A program made the position numbers and the translations under genes. From NCBI GenBank assembly GCA_001725215.1, contig MEFT01000038.1, positions 1 through 14,912 of the forward strand: DNA of 14,912 nt, given 5' to 3'. Of the stretch, positions 1-6,714 are shown in pieces (the stretch's first letter is position 1; every line of letters begins with the position of its first letter). The notes below the pieces were generated by a model. The model was not told the origin of the DNA, did no database searches, and worked only from the letters and a program-made list of their open reading frames with translations. Source of the stretch: Clostridium sp. SCN 57-10. GTDB lineage: Bacteria; Bacillota; Clostridia; Oscillospirales; Butyricicoccaceae.

Positions 1-1298
1 CAGAGCGTTTGTCTCACATGCGCTCCAGTCCGCGGTATTTTCGCGCAAAAGCTCGTGTGAAGCGTTTTTTTCGTCGGTTTTCGTTTGGTGAATCGCTCAT
101 TCAATCGGTATCCCAGCTGAAAAACCGAATCAAATCAGCGCTCCTAAAAGAAAGCATTTTTGAAATTATGGGCTTTCGGTATTTCGGCCCTGCTGACGGA
201 AACGACATAACCGTGGTATGTGACCTGCTGAACGAGGCAAAGCTCGTGGAAGGGCCTGTGGTTGTGCATTTTAAGACGACGAAGGGAAAAGGATATTTCC
301 GCTCGGAGAGCGAGCCGTCCAGCTTTCACGGTGTATCTGCTTTTGATGTGGTGACCGGAATTTCTAAAAAGAAGGAAAGCGTGAGCTTTTCACAGGTATT
401 CGGAAGCGCAATGTGCGCTTTGGGGGAAGAAGACGCACGCGTCTGCGCCATTACGGCAGCGATGGAGGGCGGAACGGGGCTGATCGACTTTGCGGAGCGT
501 TTTCCCTCACGCTTTTTCGATGTCGGCATTGCCGAAGAGCATGCGGTTACCATGTCATCTGCCATGGCAACGACCGGCATGCTGCCCGTCTGTGCAATTT
601 ACTCCACTTTTTTGCAGCGAACTTACGACCAGCTGATTCATGATGTCGCCATTCAGGGCAATCATGTGGTCTTTGCCATCGACCGTGCCGGTTTGGTGGG
701 TGAGGATGGCGAAACCCATCAGGGGATATTCGACCTTTCGTTTTTATCCACGGTTCCCGGCATGAGAATTTTTGCGCCTGCAAGCCATGCCGAACTGAAT
801 ACGGCGCTGCGGCGCGCCCTCTACGAGTGCAGCGGCCCTGTTGCCGTGCGTTATTCTCGCGGCTGCGAGCTTACCTATCGTGAGGACAGTATGGCGCACA
901 ATGCGTCAGTCGTGCGCGACGGGTCTGACGTGACGTTGATTTCTTACGGCATTTTACTCAATGAAGTCATTGCGGCGGCCGATTTGCTCGCTGCGGAGGG
1001 GATCTCGGCTGAGATTGTCAAACTTAACGAGTTGACTGGTGTCCCGTCCGAAGTTATTGCTTCGGTACGCAAGACGGGATGCGTTGTTGTTGCGGAAGAA
1101 TGCGTCGCTGCGGGCGGCTTCGCGCAGAAAATTGCGTCCGAGCTTTCGGAAAAGTCGATTTTCCCACGCGCATTTTGCGCAGTCAATTTGGGTGATCGCT
1201 TTATTCCTCAAGGCAGTGTACGCGAGTTGTACACGCGGTATGGAATTGACGCGGCCGGCATCGCAAATGCCGCCAGAAAGGCGCTGCATCATGAGTGA
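1..1298 (+). CDS. dxs: 1-deoxy-D-xylulose-5-phosphate synthase (DXS), 5'-truncated by the window edge
   Basis: DXS condenses pyruvate and glyceraldehyde-3-phosphate with thiamine diphosphate, the first step of the MEP route to isoprenoids. It is cytosolic. The reading frame (codons from base 3) is open from the first bases, so the gene starts before the window. About 430 residues remain of a family that is usually near 620. The missing part is the N-terminal thiamine-diphosphate domain with the GDG motif. Visible are the linker ending in TTKGKGY (near 276-296), the central pyrimidine-binding domain with GIAEEHAVT (about 525-551), which carries the catalytic Glu, then YSTFLQRTYDQLIHD (about 600-644), AIDRAGLVG and THQG, and the C-terminal transketolase domain from about 900. 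It ends HHE-stop and overlaps the next start by 8 bases, so it is translated in an operon with tlyA. A TTG at 9 is not the real start, because conserved residues (ER) precede it. Confidence 0.96.
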   Translation, partial: ERLSHMRSSPRYFRAKARVKRFFRRFSFGESLIQSVSQLKNRIKSALLKESIFEIMGFRYFGPADGNDITVVCDLLNEAKLVEGPVVVHFKTTKGKGYFRSESEPSSFHGVSAFDVVTGISKKKESVSFSQVFGSAMCALGEEDARVCAITAAMEGGTGLIDFAERFPSRFFDVGIAEEHAVTMSSAMATTGMLPVCAIYSTFLQRTYDQLIHDVAIQGNHVVFAIDRAGLVGEDGETHQGIFDLSFLSTVPGMRIFAPASHAELNTALRRALYECSGPVAVRYSRGCELTYREDSMAHNASVVRDGSDVTLISYGILLNEVIAAADLLAAEGISAEIVKLNELTGVPSEVIASVRKTGCVVVAEECVAAGGFAQKIASELSEKSIFPRAFCAVNLGDRFIPQGSVRELYTRYGIDAAGIANAARKALHHE

Positions 1299-2094
1299 AA
1301 AAAAGCGTCTTGACACGCTGCTGCTCGAAAAGGGGCTTGAAACAAGCCGAGAACGCGCGAAAGCCATCATCATGCAGGGCATTGTATATGTTAATAACCA
1401 AAAAGAAGATAAAGCCGGCACGCTGTGCCGAGAAAACGACGTGATTGAAGTTCGCGGAAGCACACTGAAATATGTCAGTCGCGGAGGATTAAAGCTTGAA
1501 AAGGCGCTTGCTTTTTTCGAGTATGATCCGGCGGGGCAAACGTGCATCGATATCGGCGCATCGACGGGTGGCTTTACTGACTGCCTTCTGATGAACGGTG
1601 CGGCACATGTGTTCTCAGTTGACGTGGGATATGGTCAGCTGGCGTGGAAGCTTCGCTCCGATGAGCGAGTTACCTGTCTCGACCGCACTAATTTTCGCTA
1701 TGTCACGCAGGAGCAAATCGGGAGACCGATTGATCTTGCGGTTTGCGATGTTTCGTTTATTTCGCTTAAACTGATTTTGCCCGTTGTGCGGACGCTGCTG
1801 CAGCCGGAAGGCGCAATGCTGACGCTGATTAAACCGCAATTTGAAGCGGGCCGCGAAAAGGTTGGCAAAAAGGGCGTGGTGCGAGAAGCTCAAACTCATG
1901 TGGAGGTTATTTCGAGGGTGCTTGGCTATGCCAAAGAAAGTGGCCTTACCGCGCTTGGACTAACCTATTCGCCCATCAAAGGACCCGAAGGGAACATTGA
2001 ATTTTTACTCCACCTGTCTATGCAGGGAGACGATCGGCCAATCGATATAGAGGCGGTCGTTGCGGAAGCTCATGCGAATGCGAGGTGGCTGTGA
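1291..2094 (+). CDS. tlyA: TlyA family rRNA 2'-O-methyltransferase (S4 + FtsJ-like domains)
   Basis: This is a 267-residue protein of the TlyA/YqxC family. Characterised members methylate the 2'-O of ribose in 16S and/or 23S rRNA; old names call it a hemolysin. Residues 4-60 form an S4-type RNA-binding domain (RLDTLLLEKGL, then SRERAKAIIMQG). From about 82 there is an FtsJ-like SAM-dependent methyltransferase fold: motif I DIGASTGGFT (87-96), DVSFISL (153-159), KPQFE (181-185), and a late GPEGNIEFLLHL strand. Length fits the family (about 270). I chose the ATG at 1291, which overlaps the end of dxs by 8 bases and has GAAAGG just upstream. A longer open frame back to 1039 lies inside dxs and adds nothing conserved. 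The stop overlaps the nadK start by one base (TGATG). The neighbours dxs, argR and recN are the usual Firmicutes context. The rRNA target in this organism is inferred. Confidence 0.95.
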   Translation: MSEKKRLDTLLLEKGLETSRERAKAIIMQGIVYVNNQKEDKAGTLCRENDVIEVRGSTLKYVSRGGLKLEKALAFFEYDPAGQTCIDIGASTGGFTDCLLMNGAAHVFSVDVGYGQLAWKLRSDERVTCLDRTNFRYVTQEQIGRPIDLAVCDVSFISLKLILPVVRTLLQPEGAMLTLIKPQFEAGREKVGKKGVVREAQTHVEVISRVLGYAKESGLTALGLTYSPIKGPEGNIEFLLHLSMQGDDRPIDIEAVVAEAHANARWL

Positions 2095-2969
2095 TGAACA
2101 AAGTTTTGCTTCGTCCAAACCCGACAAGGGCAAACACTTTACAAGTCACATCTACTGTGGCTTCTAACCTCATAGACATGGGCTTTGAGGTCTTTATGGG
2201 GCGTTCGTTTCAGTCCATGCTGTCTGACCCCATCGTTTCGCAGATTGTTTTCTGTGAAGATGAAGAAGTCGTTGACCGATGCGACTTTGTCGTCGTTGTC
2301 GGCGGAGACGGAACGATTCTGCGTATCGCAGAGGCCGCTGCGAAAAAAGAAAAGCCGATTCTCGGTATCAATGTGGGCACGATGGGCTTTATGAGTGAGC
2401 TTGAGATACACGAACTGTGGGAGATTGAAAAGGTGCGTGATGGCTCTTTTTCGATCGATTCACGAATGATGCTTGACGTGAGCATTGTGGATGCAAACGG
2501 CAAGACCGTCTACAACACGATTGCGCTGAACGACGCGGTGATTTCCAAGGGAAACATATCACGAGTGGTACGCCTCAGCGTGTTGATCGACGGACGGGAA
2601 GCCCTTGCATTCAGCGGAGATGGCGTCATCGTCTGTACACCCACCGGATCAACGGCGTATTCGCTTTCCGCGGGTGGACCGATTTTAGAGCCATCCTCAT
2701 CGTGCATCGCGGTAACACCGATCTGCCCGCACGCCTTCAACGCAAAATCCGTAGTTCTCAAGTCGGGACGCATGATTCTTGTGACATCGCCCGAGCAGGA
2801 AAACCCCGTGTTTTTGTCGATTGACGGTTTTAAAACGTTTCCTTTGGAGCAAGGGTGTTCGGTTCGCATTCGCCAGTCCCCCTACGAACTTGGTCTTATT
2901 AAGCTGAAAACGCTTGGATTTTATGAAATTGTCCGTAAAAAACTGACGAATGAGAGGGTAGAGCTATGA
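2094..2969 (+). CDS. nadK: NAD kinase
   Basis: This ATP-dependent (possibly polyphosphate-capable) NAD kinase makes NADP from NAD in the cytosol. The 291-residue product shows the family signatures: GGDG at residues 70-73 (VVGGDGTILR), GINVGTMGFM (91-100), LNDAVI (145-150, the NE/D region that binds the nicotinamide ribose), and the glycine-rich SGDGVIVCTPTGSTAYS segment (174-190) followed by AGGPI and TPICPH. Length is normal for the family (about 270-300). The ATG at 2094 was preferred over an in-frame GTG at 2085, because the Shine-Dalgarno-like GAGGTGG (2082-2088) sits 5 bases before the ATG and would be overlapped by the GTG start. The gene overlaps tlyA by 1 base and argR by 4 (ATGA), a sign of translational coupling. 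I see no broken motif. Confidence 0.97.
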   Translation: MNKVLLRPNPTRANTLQVTSTVASNLIDMGFEVFMGRSFQSMLSDPIVSQIVFCEDEEVVDRCDFVVVVGGDGTILRIAEAAAKKEKPILGINVGTMGFMSELEIHELWEIEKVRDGSFSIDSRMMLDVSIVDANGKTVYNTIALNDAVISKGNISRVVRLSVLIDGREALAFSGDGVIVCTPTGSTAYSLSAGGPILEPSSSCIAVTPICPHAFNAKSVVLKSGRMILVTSPEQENPVFLSIDGFKTFPLEQGCSVRIRQSPYELGLIKLKTLGFYEIVRKKLTNERVEL

Positions 2970-3418
2970 AATTTCAGCGCCAGGCCGCCATTGTTGACAT
3001 TGTCAACGGTTTTGAGGTGAAGACGCAAAAAGAGCTTTCCGACCGACTGTCCGAGGCCGGCTTCCCAACCACGCAGGCCACGATTTCCCGCGACATCAAA
3101 GAACTCCGCCTGCACAAGGTCTCTTCGCTCAGCGGCGGCTATAAATATTCGACGCCGGAAAAAAGCAACGACAGCGGCTTTATTCCACGGCTCAAAAACA
3201 TTTTCAGAGAATGCGTAACCAAAATTGAGCGGGCGCAGAACCTTGTTGTCGTGAAAACGCTGTCCGGTATGGCGAATGCCGCGGCTTATGCCATAGACAC
3301 CATGCGTATTGACGAAATTGTCGGCACCATTGCGGGCGACGACAATATCCTCATTATTCTGCATGATAACGACGAGGCGATCCGCTTTTGCAAGAGTGCT
3401 CAGGAAATGCTGAAATAA
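2966..3418 (+). CDS. argR: Arginine repressor ArgR/AhrC
   Basis: This hexameric, arginine-responsive transcription factor represses arginine biosynthesis and in many Firmicutes activates catabolism. The 150-residue length is typical. The N-terminal winged helix-turn-helix is clear: TQKELSDRLSEAGF (20-33), then the recognition segment QATISRDIKEL (37-47). The C-terminal oligomerisation and arginine-binding domain has TLSGMANAAAYAID (98-111) and GTIAGDDNILII (120-131), where the acidic pair contacts arginine in studied homologues. The family's usual PG before MA reads SG here, a mild variation. The start overlaps the nadK stop by 4 bases, with GAGAGGG just upstream. Placement directly before recN is the standard Firmicutes order. 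I did not find an obvious ARG-box operator in the window, and its targets are presumably elsewhere. Confidence 0.96.
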   Translation: MKFQRQAAIVDIVNGFEVKTQKELSDRLSEAGFPTTQATISRDIKELRLHKVSSLSGGYKYSTPEKSNDSGFIPRLKNIFRECVTKIERAQNLVVVKTLSGMANAAAYAIDTMRIDEIVGTIAGDDNILIILHDNDEAIRFCKSAQEMLK

Positions 3419-3436
3419 CATTCGGGAGGGGTTCGT

Positions 3437-5097
3437 ATGCTCAGCCGGCTGTACATAGAGAATATTGCCGTCATAGAAGCGGCTGAGATCGATTTTTCGG
3501 AAGGCTTTTCTGTGCTGTCCGGCGAAACGGGTGCGGGTAAATCAATCATCATCGACTCACTAAACGCGGTATTCGGTGCGCGCGTCAGCCGTGAGCTGTT
3601 CCTTCGCGTGCGGCGGACGCACTGGCGCGCCTTGGCATCCCGTGTGACGACGGGATGCTCGTGCTTCGGCGCGAGATGTATGCGGACGGAAAAAACGTAT
3701 GCCGTATCAACGGAGAGCTGACAACACTTGCTGCGCTGCGCGAGCTGGCGCCTCATTTGATTAACATCTACGGACAGCATGATGGACAAAATCTGCTGAA
3801 CGAACAGACACATATCGACTATTTGGATGCGTTTGCTGGCATTGAGCCGCAGCTTGCGGAGTATGCCGCGCGATATGATGAGCTTTTGCTGCTCAACCGC
3901 CGTATCAAAGCGATGTCAATGTCTTCTTATGAAAAGCAGAAGCGGCTTGAAACGGTGACCGCCCAGATCGACGAGCTGGAACGTGCTGCGGTGCGTGTCG
4001 GTGAGCAGGAAGAACTCACCTCTCTCCGGGCAGAGCTCATTCACGCGGAGGCGATTACCTCATCGTTTACCGATGCGCTTTCCGCGCTGAACGGCAACGA
4101 AGAGCAAAATGGCGCATGTACCGCGCTGTCGCAAGCGGCTGCGCGTATGCGCGGGATTTTGAAGTACAGCGCTGCGCATGAAGGGCTTTGCGCCCGTCTG
4201 ACAGAGGTGGAGATTTTGGCAACCGAGCTTGCCTCCGAGCTTTCGCAGCGGCTGTCTGAAACCGACTATACGCCGGTGCGGCTTGAGGAAACTGAATTGC
4301 GCCTTGATCTTTTGTCGCGACTTTCGCGCAAGCATGCGGCTGCGTCCGACGAATTGCCCGCGCTGCTCGAGTCGCTGCGTGAAGAGCGCGATGGTCTCGC
4401 GTTTCTCGATGATAATTTAGACGAGCTCAAGGCACAATATGTCGAGCGCCGAGCGGAGGTGCTCGAGCTTGCGCACGCGCTTCACACGCTGCGGTGCGAG
4501 GCGGCAGAGCGCATGAAGCTGCAGGTTGAAAGCGAGCTTGCGCAGCTTGATATGCAGAGCGCCCGCTTTACCGCCGAAATTGAGAGCAACGCGCACGAAA
4601 CGCAGGTGCGCTTTGGCCGCCGCGGCGTAGACACCGTTCGGTTCCTGCTTTCAGCGAACCGGGGCGAGGAACTGCGCCCGCTTGCCAAGGTTGCGTCGGG
4701 CGGCGAGCTTTCGCGCATCATGCTCGCGCTTCGCTGTGTACTGACAGGAGACGGCGCGGTGGAAACGGCGGTGTTCGACGAAATCGACGCAGGCGTCAGC
4801 GGCAGAGCCGCAAGCCGCGTGGGCGAAAAGCTGCTGTATCTCTCGGGCGGGCGGCAGGTGCTGTGTGTCACCCATTTGCCGCAGATCGCGGCCCTGGCAG
4901 ACTGGCAGTATCGCATCAGCAAAAGCGTGCAGGGTGATCGCACGTTTACCAGCGTTACGCTGCTTGACGACAGCGGACGCGCCGCCGAGCTTGCGCGGTT
5001 GACCGCGGGCGTTAACATTACCGATGCCACGCTGCAAAGCGCGTTCGACCTGCTGCGTGCCGGAAAAGAAACACGCGAAAAGCTCTTGACAAAATAG
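3437..5097 (+). pseudogene. recN: DNA repair protein RecN, interrupted by an internal deletion/frameshift near 3598
   Basis: RecN is an SMC-like ATPase that acts on double-strand breaks. The start ATG at 3437 follows a strong GGGAGGGG (3424-3431), 18 bases after argR. Frame 2 gives 54 good residues: MLSRLYIENIAVIE, Walker A GETGAGKS (29-36), and ALNAVFGARV-like sequence ending SREL. Continuing in that frame gives nonsense and a stop at 3719-3721. Conserved sequence resumes in frame 1 at about 3598-3601 (VPSRAADALARLGIP) and runs cleanly for about 499 codons: INGELTTLAALREL, YGQHD, the central coiled coil, ABC signature ASGGELSR (about 4693-4716), Walker B VFDEIDAGVSG (about 4771-4803), and THLPQIAALAD. 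Compared with known RecN, roughly 16-19 residues are absent at the switch (the strand segment usually like IRxGxxxAxVEAxF). The frame change needs a loss of 3n+1 bases, for example 52, 55 or 58. Both halves look undegraded. As written it cannot make full RecN; an assembly error is a real alternative. Confidence 0.9.
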
Positions 5098-5113
5098 AAA
5101 TCCGTGGTATAAT
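5086..5113 (+). promoter_or_regulatory. Sigma-A-type promoter for the tyrS T-box leader
   Basis: A perfect -35 TTGACA (5086-5091) and a perfect -10 TATAAT (5108-5113) are separated by 16 bases. The -35 lies inside the last codons of recN, whose stop is 5095-5097. The predicted transcript starts near 5120, just before the conserved T-box Stem I region. tyrS can therefore be transcribed independently of the dxs-recN operon. Confidence 0.9.
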
Positions 5114-5118
5114 GTTCG

Positions 5119-5405
5119 TCATACACATCATAATGATACGGCGATGAACGAGATAAGTAGCACAGGAAAGCCTTTCAGAGAGTCTGCGGTTGGTGAAAGC
5201 AGGCAGGGCGGATGTGCGAAATACCCTTGTGAGCTTGGGTTCCGAACGCTTGAGTAGGATTCCGCGGGTGCGCCCGTTACTGCGCTGGAGTATGATGGTA
5301 CTCCGTAAGGCGTCCTGCGTGAGCAAGGCGTAAACTGAGGTGGTAACACGACACGATCGTCCTCTGCATATGCAGAGGACGTTTTTTATTTTTGGAGGTA
5401 ATAGT
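5119..5405 (+). promoter_or_regulatory. Tyrosine T-box riboswitch (tRNA-sensing leader)
   Basis: This leader senses uncharged tRNA-Tyr and opens transcription of tyrS when tyrosine is short. Stem I parts are visible: lower helix ACGAG (5148-5152) with CTTGT (5226-5230), and upper helix GCAC (5160-5163) with GTGC (5214-5217). The specifier internal loop has AGTA on the 5' side and GAAATACC on the 3' side, so the specifier codon is UAC (5222-5224), tyrosine. The distal part contains the usual CAGAGAGTC...GGTTGGTGAAAGC pattern (about 5179-5200). A Stem III-like hairpin is GGAGTA/TACTCC (5287-5304). The antiterminator forms from GAGG (5337-5340) and ACG (5348-5350) with CGTCCTC (5358-5364), leaving the 7-base bulge TGGTAAC (5341-5347). 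Its UGGU can pair with the ACCA end of tRNA-Tyr. The same CGTCCTC is the 5' arm of the terminator, giving the on/off switch. The regulator itself looks intact although the gene after it is frameshifted. Confidence 0.95.
5358..5387 (+). terminator. T-box leader terminator (mutually exclusive with the antiterminator)
   Basis: A perfect 24-base palindrome (5358-5381; CGTCCTCTGCAT and its complement) is followed by six T (5382-5387). The 5' arm CGTCCTC is shared with the T-box antiterminator helix. The tyrS ribosome binding site GGAGG (5394-5398) follows directly. Confidence 0.95.
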
Positions 5406-6579
5406 ATGACATTGTTTGAAGAACTGAAGGCGCGCGACCTAATCGCGCAGACGACGCATGAGGACGAGATACGCGACCTGCTGGATAACCATAACATCAC
5501 ATTCTATATCGGCTTTGACCCTACGGCAGACAGCCTGCATGTCGGCCATTTCCTGCAGCTTGTCGTCATGGATGGTGGGTGACCCCACGGGTAAGACTGA
5601 CATGCGAAAAATGCTAACGCAGGAAGACATTCAGCATAACGCCGAATGCTTTAAAAAGCAAATGCGCCCCCTCATCGATTTTTCTGAAGACAAGGCCATC
5701 ATGGTCAATAACGGTGACTGGCTGCTCAATCTCAACTATATTGACTTTTTACGCAACGTCGGCGTGCATTTTTCCGTCAATCGTATGCTGACCGCCGAAT
5801 GCTTTAAATCGCGCCTTGAGCGCGGGCTGTCGTTCCTTGAGTTTAACTACATGCTCATGCAGAGCTACGACTTCCTCGTGCTCAACCGCAATTATAGCTG
5901 TGTGCTGCAGCTCGGCGGCGACGATCAGTGGTCAAACATCATCAACGGTGCCGACTTGATTCGCCGTGTCGACCAAAAAGCGGCCTACGGCATGACCTTT
6001 ACGCTGCTCACCACATCGGAAGGCAAAAAAATGGGCAAGACCGAAAAAGGCGCCGTATGGCTCGATCCGGAAAAAACCTCCCCGTTTGAGTTCTTCCAGT
6101 ACTGGCGCAATGTCGAGGATGCAGACGTCATCCGCTGCATGAAGCTTCTGACCTTTATCCCCCTTGAAGAGATCGAGGAGTTTGCCAAGTGCGAGGGCAG
6201 TGAGCTGAACGCCGTCAAAGAGCGCCTAGCGCTTGAAATTACGGCAATGGTGCACGGCAAAGAGGCGGCGGAGCAGGCGCTGCATGCCAGTAAGGCACTG
6301 TTCGGCGCCGCGGCCGATTTGACCCATGTGCCGTCTACCACGATCACGGCTGCCGATCTCACTGACGGCACGGTCAGCATTCTTGATCTTATGCTTAAGG
6401 CAAAGCTGGTTCCCTCTAAGGGAGAAGGGCGCCGCCTTATCGAACAGGGCGGTGTGTTCGTCGGCGAGGCTAAAGTCACGGAGCCGACGGCAGTATTTAC
6501 ACCCGATGCCTTTGCAAACGGAGATTTCGTTATCCGAAAAGGAAAGAAGACCTTCCATAGAATTGTCTTCGAGGCATAA
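5406..6579 (+). pseudogene. tyrS: Tyrosyl-tRNA synthetase, interrupted by an internal deletion/frameshift near 5571
   Basis: TyrRS charges tRNA-Tyr with tyrosine in the cytosol. The ATG at 5406 lies 7 bases after GGAGG. Frame 3 encodes 55 good residues: MTLFEELKARDLI, IGFDPTADSLHVGH with the class I HIGH-type motif HVGH (45-48), then FLQLVVM. It then reads three stray codons and a stop at 5580-5582. Conserved sequence resumes in frame 1 at ATG 5572 (MVGDPTGKTDMRKML) and continues for 335 codons: LQLGGDDQWSNI, the KMSKS-type loop KMGKT (6028-6042), and a C-terminal S4-like RNA-binding domain (KLVPSKGEGRRLIEQGGVFV). The conserved segment between them in relatives (roughly AHMQRAGHRPIALIGGGTG, about 19 residues) is absent. 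Loss of 56 bases would fit the frame change. Restored length would be about 409 residues, normal for the family. As written no active enzyme is possible, so another tyrS must exist or the sequence is wrong here. Confidence 0.9.
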
Positions 6580-6594
6580 TTTTCATTCATGTCA

Positions 6595-6632
6595 AAAAGC
6601 GCACGACGGCGTTAGGCTGGCGTGCGCTTTTC
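6595..6632 (+). terminator. Intrinsic terminator after tyrS
   Basis: The 11-bp stem AAAAGCGCACG (6595-6605) pairs perfectly with CGTGCGCTTTT (6621-6631) around a 15-base loop. The closing U-rich arm doubles as the tail. It begins 15 bases after the tyrS stop and separates the tyrS unit from the next operon. Confidence 0.85.
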
Positions 6633-6644
6633 TGTCGCAAACGG

Positions 6645-6674
6645 TTGAAAACGAAAGCCGTTTCATGATATACT
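6645..6674 (+). promoter_or_regulatory. Sigma-A-like promoter of the spoIID-domain/queA/rmuC/tgt operon
   Basis: TTGAAA (6645-6650) and TATACT (6669-6674) are spaced by 18 bases, directly after the tyrS terminator and 41 bases before the next start codon. It looks like a vegetative promoter. I saw no clear sigma-E (sporulation) -10/-35 pair. Confidence 0.7.
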
Positions 6675-6714
6675 TAACCAATATGTGATGCCCGTTTTCT
6701 GCAAAGGAGCCGAT

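Noticed and set aside
954..1547. 197-codon minus-strand open frame across dxs/tlyA
   Set aside because: It is antisense to two well-conserved genes with strong motifs, and its composition is that of a shadow frame.
3437..5582. Programmed ribosomal frameshifting in recN or tyrS
   Set aside because: There is no slippery heptamer at either junction, neither family is known to use frameshifting, and conserved residues are missing, which a frameshift could not restore.
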